From CAYYNP01 sp964472545 (GTDB lineage Bacteria; Planctomycetota; Planctomycetia; Pirellulales; Thermoguttaceae), in NCBI GenBank assembly GCA_964472545.1, contig CAYYNP010000024.1, forward strand, positions 1 through 56,389: 56,389 bases of DNA, read 5' to 3'. Positions 1 through 7,992 of the stretch are shown piece by piece (within the stretch, counting starts at the first letter, position 1; each line of letters begins with the position of its first letter). Made by a program: the position numbers and the translations under genes. Under the pieces are notes generated by a model. It was not told where the DNA came from. It was given only the letters and a program-made list of their open reading frames with translations, and ran no database searches.

Positions 1-472
1 GATTGATCGCCTCGGTGTGCATCGAGCGAATGATGCAGATGTCGTCGGCCACCGAACCGATGCCGGGAAACAGCGTGCAGATCTCCTGTTGGCTTTCGCC
101 GTAATGCTCGAAGGGGAACTGCGGTGCGAAGCAGTTGAGCTTCTTGCCCTGCAATTGTGCGATCGGCTGGCCCTTGGTGTACGACTCGGGCATCGGCTTG
201 CCGTCGAGTTCGGCCAGCGTGGGCTTGTGGTCGAATGTCTCCAGGTGCGAAGCCCCGCCCGCCTGGCAAAGGATGATCACACGTTTTGCCTTCGGGGCAA
301 CGTGCAAGGGATTGACCGTGCCCAGGCCGGCCGGCGGCGCCACGTCGGCCTCGGCGGCGAGTGCCGAATGTCCGGCGTACCCGGCCAATGCCAACGACCC
401 GACGCCCCCCATCGCGTGCCGTAGAAAGACTCGCCGCGAATGCCGAGATTCAAAAGGGATATCTACGCTCAT
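1..472 (-). CDS. DUF1501 family protein, N-terminal part (cut by window edge)
   Basis: The first 157 codons of a DUF1501 protein; the rest lies beyond the left edge. The N-terminus carries a twin-arginine stretch (SRRVFLRHA, about residues 12-20) followed by a Gly/Ala/Leu-rich hydrophobic segment, as in Tat signal peptides. Downstream come motifs usual in this family: RVIILCQAGGASHLETFDHK and a Cys-containing segment ending in IIRSMHTEA. The ATG at 472 lies only 3 bases after the stop of the DUF1549/DUF1553 gene, so the two are almost certainly co-transcribed. This pair (cytochrome-like PSCyt1/DUF1549/DUF1553 gene followed by a Tat-exported DUF1501 gene) is a hallmark of Planctomycetes. DUF1501 belongs to the alkaline-phosphatase/sulfatase-like superfamily; the substrate is unknown. 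Confidence 0.9.
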   Translation of the reverse strand, partial: MSVDIPFESRHSRRVFLRHAMGGVGSLALAGYAGHSALAAEADVAPPAGLGTVNPLHVAPKAKRVIILCQAGGASHLETFDHKPTLAELDGKPMPESYTKGQPIAQLQGKKLNCFAPQFPFEHYGESQQEICTLFPGIGSVADDICIIRSMHTEAIN

Positions 473-475
473 GGA

Positions 476-2731
476 TCAATACCGTGTAATGGTCTCGTGC
501 AAGTTCAAGATCACCCGGGCGACCGACGTCCAGGCTGCCAACTCGGCGGCGTCGATATCCTCCGGCGGCTTCGCTTGCCCCACACCGATCAACGCCTTGG
601 CGGCAACCTCGTCGTCGGCATACGATTTCGCGTGTTTCTTCAACAAGCCGACGAGGATCTCGATTTCTGGCGGTTGGGCGTCGCGTCCGAGTGCCTGCCG
701 CACGGCGAAGTTCACGCGTTGCGGCTCGTCGTCGCCCCCGTCGCGAAGAACTCGCTGGGCCAAGACCCGCGCCGCCTCGACGTAGCTCGGGTCGTTCAGC
801 AGCACCAGGTTTTGCAGCGGCGTGTTGCTCCGCGGGCGTTGCACGGTGCACTGCTCGCGCGACGTGGCGTCGAACGCCTTGAGGCTGGGGTGGATGAACG
901 TCCGCTGCCAATAGGTGTACAGCCCGCGGCGATATTGGTTCTCGCCCTCGTCGGCCTTGTAGACCCGCTTGGGGAAGTTCAGGTGCTGCCAATACCCGGC
1001 CGGTTGATACGGTTTCACGCTCGGCCCGCCGATCTTCGGCACCAGCAGCCCGCTGATCGCCAGAGCGTTGTCGCGAACGAACTCGGCGTCGAGGCGGAAG
1101 CGTGCCTGCCGGGCGAGGAAGCGGTTGGTGGGGTCCTTGCTGCGTTGGGCGTCGGTGTCTTGCGACGAGAGGCGATACGCTCGCGAGGTCACGATCAGAC
1201 GCACCAGGTTTTTCACGTCCCAACCGCTCTCGATCAACTCGGCCGCCAGCCAATCGAGAAGCTGCGGATGCGTCGGCTGGGCGCCTTGCGAGCCGAAGTC
1301 GTCCGGCGTGGTAACGAGCCCCTGCCCGAAATACAACTGCCACAGGCGGTTGACCAACACCCGAGCTACCAGCGGATTCTCCGGCGTCACAAACCAATCG
1401 GCCAGATCGAGCCGGGTTGCCCGGCCATCGGCAACGTCTAGCGTGCCCAACGCCGCCGGCACGCCGGGCTCGACCACCTCGCCCGTGTCGTCCAGCCAGT
1501 TGCCGCGCGGCAGGATACGCGACACACGAGGACTGACGGCCTCCGTAACGAGCGTGGAAACCCGTTGCCCCTCCTCAATGGTGATGGTCGTCTGATCCTG
1601 ACGGCCGACCGACTTCTCTTTCACGTCGGCGAAGAACGCGGAGAACTGGTAGAACTCCTTGGTCAACAGCGGATCGAACTTGTGGTCGTGACACTCCGCG
1701 CATCCGAGCGTAACGCCCAACCACGCCGCGGCCGTGTTGCGGGTGCGGTCGGCGGCGTATTTGGCTTGATACTCCTTCGGCTGGGCACCACCCTCTTCGG
1801 TGGTCATCAGTAGTTTGTTGTAGCCCGAGGCGATGCGGCTTTGCGGCGTGGGCTCCTCGATCAGGTCGCCAGCAAGCTGTTCGATCGTGAAGCGATCGAA
1901 CGGCTCGTTGCGATTGAAGGCATCGATCACGTAGTCGCGATAGGCCCAGACGTCGCGGTGGTTGTCGCTGTGATATCCGCCCGTGTCGGCGTAGCGGACC
2001 ACGTCGAGCCAGAAGACGGCCATCCGCTCGCCGTAATGCTCAGAGGCGAGCAATCGGTCGACGGCCTTCTCGTAGGCCTGCGGCGAGTCGTCTTCCAGAA
2101 ACCGGTCGACTTCCTCCGGTGTCGGGGGCAGCCCGGTCAGGTCGAACGACAGCCGACGAATCAGCGTCCGCCGATCGGCTTCCGGCGACGGCTTGAGGCC
2201 CTCGCGACGATGGGCCGCCGCGATGAAATGATCGATTGGCCCGAATGCCCAATCGCCATCCCTGCCGTCGGGGACATCTGGCCGCGTGACCCGGACGAAG
2301 GCCCAGTGGGTGTCGAACTTCGCGCCCTGCTCGATCCAGCGGCGGATCAACTCGACTTCATGCTTCGCAAGCGGCTTGCGGCCCGAATCGGCCGGCGGCA
2401 TCACGTCGCGTGGGTCTTCGGCCGACACCCGCTCGTAGAGATAGCTCTCCTCGACGTCACCCGGCACGATCACGTCGGCCACGGCCGACTCGCGGACGTC
2501 TAACCGCAGGGCCGCCTTGCGATGCTCCTTATCCGGGCCGTGGCAGGTGTAACAACGGTCGGCCAATAAGGGTTTGATCTGGCGGTTGTAGTCGACGCGT
2601 GTTTCGTCAATGGGCGGTTCGCCCACAGCCGATACGGCGGCGAGCTGAAGCGCAAGACAGCAACCCAGCGTGGCAAAGACGGCCAGCGGCCAACCTGCCG
2701 GGAAGCAGCCGGCGCGAGGTGGGAATCGCAT
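476..2731 (-). CDS. PSCyt1-DUF1549-DUF1553 domain protein
   Basis: A 751-residue exported protein of a family greatly expanded in Planctomycetes. Order: signal peptide (about 1-35), PSCyt1 cytochrome-like domain with one CxxCH motif (CYTCHGPDKEHR), DUF1549 (IDHFIAAA...FDLTGLPPTPEEVDRFL), a second haem-like motif CAECHDHKFDP, and C-terminal DUF1553 (NPLVARVLVNRLWQLYFGQG). The frame stays open upstream to 2938, but the ATG at 2731 has a GAGGAG ribosome site about 8 bases before it and begins the signal peptide, so I chose it. It is followed after 3 bases by the DUF1501 gene. A role in electron transfer or complex polysaccharide breakdown in the periplasm is often proposed; neither is shown here. 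Confidence 0.92.
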   Translation of the reverse strand: MRFPPRAGCFPAGWPLAVFATLGCCLALQLAAVSAVGEPPIDETRVDYNRQIKPLLADRCYTCHGPDKEHRKAALRLDVRESAVADVIVPGDVEESYLYERVSAEDPRDVMPPADSGRKPLAKHEVELIRRWIEQGAKFDTHWAFVRVTRPDVPDGRDGDWAFGPIDHFIAAAHRREGLKPSPEADRRTLIRRLSFDLTGLPPTPEEVDRFLEDDSPQAYEKAVDRLLASEHYGERMAVFWLDVVRYADTGGYHSDNHRDVWAYRDYVIDAFNRNEPFDRFTIEQLAGDLIEEPTPQSRIASGYNKLLMTTEEGGAQPKEYQAKYAADRTRNTAAAWLGVTLGCAECHDHKFDPLLTKEFYQFSAFFADVKEKSVGRQDQTTITIEEGQRVSTLVTEAVSPRVSRILPRGNWLDDTGEVVEPGVPAALGTLDVADGRATRLDLADWFVTPENPLVARVLVNRLWQLYFGQGLVTTPDDFGSQGAQPTHPQLLDWLAAELIESGWDVKNLVRLIVTSRAYRLSSQDTDAQRSKDPTNRFLARQARFRLDAEFVRDNALAISGLLVPKIGGPSVKPYQPAGYWQHLNFPKRVYKADEGENQYRRGLYTYWQRTFIHPSLKAFDATSREQCTVQRPRSNTPLQNLVLLNDPSYVEAARVLAQRVLRDGGDDEPQRVNFAVRQALGRDAQPPEIEILVGLLKKHAKSYADDEVAAKALIGVGQAKPPEDIDAAELAAWTSVARVILNLHETITRY

Positions 2732-3012
2732 AGAGAGTATCTCCTCGAGTCGTCTTTTCGGCGGTCTCGATTGCCCCGGCTCGAACGGCCTCGCGAAGGT
2801 CCGGGCCTCGCAGAATTCACTTGGCATTCTATCCCCGCGCGGTGACCGCCACAACACCCGGACCACCGCAGTGTCCGTTTGCCGTTCGCGAGCGTTTCGG
2901 CCGTGATTTGTGGCCTTTCCCCCGTCGGAACTGCCCAAAATGGCCCGAAGAGACGCGGTCTGGATACAATTTGGCCAACGGAACCCACAAATCGTACGGG
3001 AGGACCCAATCG

Positions 3013-3609
3013 ATGCTCAAATCGGTCTGTTTGTTACCGGCTCTGGTGATGTTTGCGGGGATCGTCTCGACGCTGCACGCTTCCGATGGGGCGGAGAAGC
3101 CGGCCGCGTCGGCGTTGGATCACCAAGTGAAGACGCTCGCCGGCGAAGAGGTTTCCTTGAGCCGATACCAGGGCAACGTGGTGTTGGTGGTCAACGTGGC
3201 CAGCAAGTGCGGCTTGACGCCGCAATACGAGCAACTTCAGGCTTTGCACGAGAAGTACTCGAAGCAGGGGCTGACGGTCCTCGGTTTCCCGTGCAATCAG
3301 TTCCGACAACAGGAACCGGGCACGGCCGAAGAGATCCGGGAGTTCTGTCGTGTGAACTACCGCGTCGAGTTTGACCTCTTCGCCAAGGTCGAGGTCAACG
3401 GCGACGGCGCCTGCGAATTCTACAAACACCTCACCTCGCTCGACACCAAACCCAAGGGCCCCGGCAAGATCGACTGGAACTTCGAGAAATTCGTCATCGG
3501 CCGCAACGGCCGCGTGGTTGCCCGGTTTTCGCCCCGAACGCGCCCGGACGATCCTGCGTTGGTGAAGGTCATCGAAGCGGAGTTGGCGAAGAAGTCGCCG
3601 CAAGAATGA
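3013..3609 (+). CDS. Exported glutathione peroxidase-type thiol peroxidase
   Basis: A 198-residue Gpx/BsaA-family peroxidase reducing hydroperoxides. The catalytic residue is cysteine, not selenocysteine: Cys66 in NVASKCGLTPQY. The other tetrad residues are visible: Gln96 in GFPCNQF, and Trp155-Asn156 in WNFEKF. Cys94 in FPC is placed like the resolving cysteine of thioredoxin-dependent members, so thioredoxin is the likelier reductant (inference). An N-terminal hydrophobic segment (about 1-22, ending LHAS) suggests export to the periplasm. The frame is open further upstream, but ATG 3013 has a GGGAGGA site 8 bases before it. A TACAAT hexamer at 2965-2970 could be a -10 element, with no good -35. 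Monocistronic. Confidence 0.93.
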   Translation: MLKSVCLLPALVMFAGIVSTLHASDGAEKPAASALDHQVKTLAGEEVSLSRYQGNVVLVVNVASKCGLTPQYEQLQALHEKYSKQGLTVLGFPCNQFRQQEPGTAEEIREFCRVNYRVEFDLFAKVEVNGDGACEFYKHLTSLDTKPKGPGKIDWNFEKFVIGRNGRVVARFSPRTRPDDPALVKVIEAELAKKSPQE

Positions 3610-3611
3610 TC

Positions 3612-3645
3612 GGGTGGCCGGGGCAGAGCGCAGCGGTTCCCCGTG
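3612..3645 (+). repeat. Single arm of palindromic repeat family C
   Basis: Thirty-four bases just after the gpx stop codon closely match the left arm of the perfect palindrome at 45267-45362 (shared core GGGTGGC, GGGGCA, AGCGCAGCGGT). The complementary right arm is not present nearby, so this is a half copy or a decayed element. It sits about 60 bases from the family A element. Confidence 0.6.
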
Positions 3646-3705
3646 GATCGTACGACTGCGGAGCCCGCATACTGGGGCTTCGCTGAGATCGCCTCCTGCC
3701 CTTCG

Positions 3706-3970
3706 GTCCGACCACCAGGAGAACTGCAAAGTCGATTCGCGGGAGTGGAAAACGGGGACTGGCTCTGAGCCAGAATCAACACGGAACCTGCCGACGAAGT
3801 TCCGGGCTCGGTGCCTGTCCCCCTTTTCCACGGTGCCCCAATGTCGCCGCCCGAAGAAAGGGGACAGGCACCGTCGGCACTGCGAATCCCTACAGCCACA
3901 TCGATCGTCGACGGAGCCAGTCCCCTTTTTCGGGCTCCCGCACACTTTGCAGTTCTCCTGGTCCGACCAC
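3706..3970 (+). mobile_element. MITE-like palindromic element, family A copy 1, with flanking direct repeats
   Basis: A 245-bp element (3716-3960) without coding capacity. Its ends are a perfect 17-bp inverted repeat (3716-3732 and 3944-3960, beginning CAGGAGAACTGC). It is flanked on both sides by the same ten bases, GTCCGACCAC (3706-3715 and 3961-3970), as expected of a target-site duplication. Inside are two nested inverted repeats: GGGGACTGGCTC (3754-3765) with its complement at 3914-3925, and GGTGCCTGTCCCC (3810-3822) with its complement at 3860-3872. The whole could fold into a long cruciform or RNA hairpin. No transposase is encoded, so movement would need one in trans. Most of the gap 3610-4217 is this element; the remainder (3971-4217) shows nothing else I recognise. 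Confidence 0.8.
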
Positions 3971-4217
3971 AGACGCGCTTGCTCGCCGCGCTGTCGGCAG
4001 CCATAATCGGGACTTGACTTTGTTGCTTTCACAACCCTGGCACAAGGGGAAGTTCCATGCGGCTGGCGTCGATTTTCGGCGTTCGTGAGGCTCTCGTGGC
4101 GATGCAACTGCCCGTGACTCGCGTATGCGGACAGGTCGTGTTGACCGGCCGAGTTACCCACCGGCGCGCCCGGCGAAGAACCTCGGACACATATACCCAC
4201 CGACTGAAGGCTACTTG

Positions 4218-6212
4218 ATGAACGCGATCTGCCTCTTGCTCGTTACGCTCGCTCCCACCGCCGACCCGAAAGTGCTCGTCGTTACCGGCGATACGACACT
4301 GAAGAAGGACGTGCAGCTTCACGCACGACTCATCATCCGGGCCGACAACGTGACCATCGACGGCAACGGCGCGACGCTCGTCGGCCACGGGATTGTCGCC
4401 GAAGGCCGCAGCGGCGTGACCCTCCGCAACGTTACCGTGAAGGGCTTTGCGGCCGGGTTGGTGGTCGACGGCGGCGACCGCTGGCTGGTCGAGGACTGCG
4501 ATTTTTCCGACAACTACCACCATCCCGAAGCCGGCTGGGGCAACGGGCCACGGCAGGGCGGCATGATCCTCAGCGGCGTGCGGCGGTCGACAATCCGCAA
4601 CAATCGGGCCAACCGCGTCTGGAATGCGCTCGACCTGGACCGTTGCCGCGACAATCTCGTACGGCAGAACGACTTCTCCCACTGCTCGAACGTCTGCCTG
4701 AAAATGGCCACCGCCACCGGCAATCGGGTCCTCGACAACAACCTCTCCTACGGCCTTCGCATCCGTCCCGGCGAGGTCCACGCCCGCGACTCGACCTGCG
4801 TGTTGATCGAGAGCGGCTCGAACGGCAACCTGTTCCGCGGCAACGACATCACTCACGGCGGCGACGGCATCTTCATCCGCGTGTTGAACAACTGGGTGTC
4901 GACCGGCAACACGTTCATCGACAACGACTGCTCGTATGCCAACAACAACTGCGTCGAGTCGTGGAGCCCCGGCAACACCTTCATCCGCAACAAGGCCAAC
5001 CACGGCTCCTACGGCTTCTGGCTCGGCGGCAGCGATCAGACCGTGCTCGTCGGCAACGAGGCGGCCTACAACGGGCTGCCCGACGGTTTCCACAACGCCC
5101 CGGAGCCGGGTTTCTCGCACGGCGGGATCGTCTTCGTCAAAGGGTCGTCGAGCCACACGAAGATCATCGGCAACCATTGCCACCACAATAACGGGGCGGG
5201 CATCGTCTTTCGCGGCGACGTGGCGAGCAAGGGCGAACGATGGCGCGCGTTTCACTGGATCGTGCAACAGAACCGCATCGAGCATAACCGCTGGGGCATC
5301 TATGGCCTCTTTGGCGATTGGATCCATCTGGCGAACAACACGCTGCGAGAAAATGCCCAGGGGGATCACTTCGAGGACGTTACCAACCTGACACGCCGCG
5401 AGCACGATGAATTGGCCAAGCGGCCGCCGCGGGCAGCGTTGGAGGGGCCGGAGGTGGTCATCGCCGGCCGCCGCGTCACGTTTGATGCGTCCGCCTCGAA
5501 CTCGCCCGACGGCAGGGAACTCGCGTACCGCTGGGACCTTGGCGGACGAATCTGCGACGGTTCGATCGTCGAGCACACCTTCACCCGGCCGGGCTTCCAT
5601 CGTCTGGGGTTGACCGTCGACGACGGCTCGCTGGCCGACTTGGCCTTTCGCGACCTGTTGGTCGTCGAAGAAGTGAAGGACGAGTTGGGCACCGAAGGCA
5701 ATGCGGCCCGTTGGGAATCGGTTATTGAGGGCGATCGCACCGGCAAGGCGAAGCTCGTGTTTCGCGACGATCCACAAGCCGCGGTCGGGCGGACGTGCCT
5801 GCGCTTCTCGCTAAACGTCTATCCCGGCTTGGACGCAACGGCCGTCTATCCGGCCGGCCGCAACGCCACGTGGGATTTCTCCGGACGCCGCCGGCTGTCG
5901 TTCTGGATGAAGTTCGAGAACCCCAACCCGACCGGTTTTCAAGACGCCGGGCCGGTCGTTCGGCTGGCGGGCCCCGGCGGACACGTCGACTACACGCCTG
6001 CCGGCGGCCGCAACTTCCTCCGCGACACGTCGCAGAGCGAGAGCCGCTGGATGTGGCAACGGGTGGTGATCCCGCTGGCCGGCAGCGAGGCGTGGCAGCG
6101 CGAATCGACGGGCGACATGGACCTCTCTCGCGTCGAAGCGATTCGGCTGAAGTTCGACTCCTGGGAAGGCCGGCCGTTCACGATCTGGTTGGACGGGCTG
6201 ACTTGCGAGTAG
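4218..6212 (+). CDS. Secreted right-handed beta-helix protein with PKD-like and carbohydrate-binding-like domains
   Basis: A 664-residue protein. Residues about 30-390 form NosD/pectate-lyase-like parallel beta-helix repeats with many Asn-ladder turns (GNxF, NNxxxxN, TIDGNGATLVGHG). Residues about 410-500 look like a PKD domain (VTFDASASNSPDG, YRWDLGG, HTFTRPGFHRL). The C-terminus resembles a jelly-roll carbohydrate-binding domain (LSFWMKF, AIRLKFDSWEGRPFTIWLDG). The frame is open upstream to 4125, but ATG 4218 begins a short hydrophobic leader (MNAICLLLVTLAP) after a GAAGG site. Such proteins bind or cleave polysaccharides outside the cytoplasm; no catalytic residues can be assigned, so lyase activity is uncertain. 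The gene converges on the next one with a 36-base gap. Confidence 0.85.
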   Translation: MNAICLLLVTLAPTADPKVLVVTGDTTLKKDVQLHARLIIRADNVTIDGNGATLVGHGIVAEGRSGVTLRNVTVKGFAAGLVVDGGDRWLVEDCDFSDNYHHPEAGWGNGPRQGGMILSGVRRSTIRNNRANRVWNALDLDRCRDNLVRQNDFSHCSNVCLKMATATGNRVLDNNLSYGLRIRPGEVHARDSTCVLIESGSNGNLFRGNDITHGGDGIFIRVLNNWVSTGNTFIDNDCSYANNNCVESWSPGNTFIRNKANHGSYGFWLGGSDQTVLVGNEAAYNGLPDGFHNAPEPGFSHGGIVFVKGSSSHTKIIGNHCHHNNGAGIVFRGDVASKGERWRAFHWIVQQNRIEHNRWGIYGLFGDWIHLANNTLRENAQGDHFEDVTNLTRREHDELAKRPPRAALEGPEVVIAGRRVTFDASASNSPDGRELAYRWDLGGRICDGSIVEHTFTRPGFHRLGLTVDDGSLADLAFRDLLVVEEVKDELGTEGNAARWESVIEGDRTGKAKLVFRDDPQAAVGRTCLRFSLNVYPGLDATAVYPAGRNATWDFSGRRRLSFWMKFENPNPTGFQDAGPVVRLAGPGGHVDYTPAGGRNFLRDTSQSESRWMWQRVVIPLAGSEAWQRESTGDMDLSRVEAIRLKFDSWEGRPFTIWLDGLTCE

Positions 6213-6248
6213 ATCGAGGGCAAGCCCGCCGAGCGCAAGCAGACCCGC

Positions 6249-6635
6249 CTACATTCCCGCCACGCCGCCGGTTCCGACTCCGGCGGCGCCGGCAGCCTGC
6301 TGCTGGGCAATCAGCGCCGCGGCGGCGGCCGAGCCGCTGTTGCCATAGATCGAGGCCAACGTGGGTAACCCCGTGCCGAATCCCGTCAGCGGGTTCGACC
6401 AGAGTTGCTCGCCGGTGATCGCGTCGAGACAATACGTGTAGCCGTGCACCGAGGCGATCACCCGGTCGCCGTCCAAGAGCACGGCCACGTGGGGCGAACG
6501 CCCCTTGGGCGATTTCCACTCCCAGACGATCTCGCCCGTCTGCCGGTCCAGTGCGACCGCGCGGGAGTTGAATCCCACGTAGACCAGGTCCAAGACGCCG
6601 CGATCCGGCGGCATCATGTCGTATGCTTCGCTCAC
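6249..6635 (-). CDS. Short PQQ-like beta-propeller repeat protein
   Basis: A 128-residue protein with about two PQQ/pyrrolo-quinoline-type blades: VYVGFNSRAVALDRQTGEIVWEW and VIASVHGYTYCLDAITGEQLW. It is far too short for a complete seven- or eight-bladed propeller and has no signal peptide. The last 40 residues are Ala/Gly/Gln-rich and low in complexity. The start is a GTG at 6635 with GAGGAGA about 8 bases before it. It begins 12 bases after the stop of the upstream binding-protein gene, so it closes the seven-gene operon. It may be the C-terminal remnant of a larger propeller protein or a small accessory protein; I cannot tell which. Confidence 0.75.
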   Translation of the reverse strand: MSEAYDMMPPDRGVLDLVYVGFNSRAVALDRQTGEIVWEWKSPKGRSPHVAVLLDGDRVIASVHGYTYCLDAITGEQLWSNPLTGFGTGLPTLASIYGNSGSAAAAALIAQQQAAGAAGVGTGGVAGM

Positions 6636-6647
6636 GACCGTCTCCTC

Positions 6648-7910
6648 TCACCGTGTGGGGGGTTGCCGTAGCTTCGCTTCCTTCGAATCGGAAGACGCGT
6701 TGACGGATGATGGGGCCGCCCCGATCGTGCCGAGCTCGATCGGCCGGGCGTTGCTGCCCAGCGCATCCCAACGGATTGCCCCGGCGGCTCCGTCGTAGGG
6801 CGACAGCTCGCGGACGGCGTCGCGAATGCGAGCCCGATTCAGGCCGGCGCGGTGGATCGCGGCAATCACTAGCCGCACCGCATCGTACGTGGCGGCGGCG
6901 GCGTAGTCTGGGGAAACTTGCACGCGTTCGACGAAGGCTCGCTCGAAAGGCCGAGAATCGCCGCTCGGGACGTGGAGCCGCGGGAAGACGACACCGGCAG
7001 CCGACGCACCGGCCTCTTCGATGAATCGTCGGCGTCCGACGGCCGGGCCGCCGTAGACCGTGGCGGTGACGCCCGCGTCGCGGAGCGCCCCGATCAGCGT
7101 GGCACTGTCGTGGGCGTTGCCGATAACCGCTATGGAAGCAGCCTCCGACTCGGCCACCCTTGAGGCCAGCGCCTCGGCTTCGGCCGCGGTGCGGCGAAAT
7201 CTCAAGTGCAACTTGAGCGTGACGCGCCGCTTTGCAAGACACTTCATCAATTCGGCCGTGAACATCCGAGAATCGTGATCGTCGGCCGACGCCAGCAGGA
7301 AAGGCCCCTCGCCGCGCCGCGCCGCAATCGCCTCGGCCAATACCGGGGCCTGTAAATGGTCGCCGGGCAGGCAAGAGAACATCCAGGGCACGTTGGCCAG
7401 GTTGGCCGTGCGGTCGGTGCTTCCCGGGCTGATCAGCGTCAGCCGGGCCTTGGCAACGACCTGCTCGGCGAGGTGCGTCGAGGGCCCGTCCGGCCCGCCT
7501 ACGATCGCCCAAACCTGTTCGCGATAGACCAGCCGCGTGACGTCGACCACGCCGGTGCCCCACTGGTCTTTAGACCAGGCCGGCACCAGCCGAAACGGCT
7601 TGCCGTGGTAGCCACCCTGACGATTGGCCTCCTCGAGGGCCAACGTGGCAGCCTGCCACATGTCGCCGCCGTCGGGGTCGGCCGGGTCGTGAGGGCCGAA
7701 GTAGCCGATCCGCACTTCGTCGACGTCGGCCGGCTCGGGCAACTCGCGTCCGGGGCCGGCATAGCGGCTCTCGTGCTGCCGGGCGTCGAAGAAGGCGCCG
7801 CGAGTTGGTGCGGCCGTCTGCGGCTCGGCAGGAGTCGCTCGCAAGCAGAAGCAAGCGGCAATCACAATCCCGCCGAGGGTCGCGTGCAGAGAGTTTCGGC
7901 GCCAGGGCAT
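6648..7910 (-). CDS. Periplasmic substrate-binding protein, Leu/Ile/Val (Peripla_BP_6) type
   Basis: A 420-residue type I periplasmic binding protein with an N-terminal signal peptide (about 1-28). The LivK-like fold shows in VRIGYFGPHDPADPDGG, an early ligand-lobe segment (ALEEANRQGGYHGKPF), VWAIVGGPDGPSTHLAEQVV, LISPGSTDR and the second-lobe run ASIAVIGNAHDSATLIGALRDAGV. It is paralogous to the next gene upstream; both share the linker YxGPGRxxPEPxxVD before the first strand. No permease or ATPase gene lies nearby. The C-terminal 40 residues are poorly structured. Likely role: capture of a small ligand for sensing or delivery to a partner in this operon (inference). The ribosome site before ATG 7910 is weak. 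Confidence 0.85.
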   Translation of the reverse strand: MPWRRNSLHATLGGIVIAACFCLRATPAEPQTAAPTRGAFFDARQHESRYAGPGRELPEPADVDEVRIGYFGPHDPADPDGGDMWQAATLALEEANRQGGYHGKPFRLVPAWSKDQWGTGVVDVTRLVYREQVWAIVGGPDGPSTHLAEQVVAKARLTLISPGSTDRTANLANVPWMFSCLPGDHLQAPVLAEAIAARRGEGPFLLASADDHDSRMFTAELMKCLAKRRVTLKLHLRFRRTAAEAEALASRVAESEAASIAVIGNAHDSATLIGALRDAGVTATVYGGPAVGRRRFIEEAGASAAGVVFPRLHVPSGDSRPFERAFVERVQVSPDYAAAATYDAVRLVIAAIHRAGLNRARIRDAVRELSPYDGAAGAIRWDALGSNARPIELGTIGAAPSSVNASSDSKEAKLRQPPTR

Positions 7911-7992
7911 GCTTGCGGCTTGGTTGAAGGTCTTGGAGGGCTCGGAGGACTCAGCGTCGGGAATTGAAGCCGCTGAATTCTTGCGAATCCAG

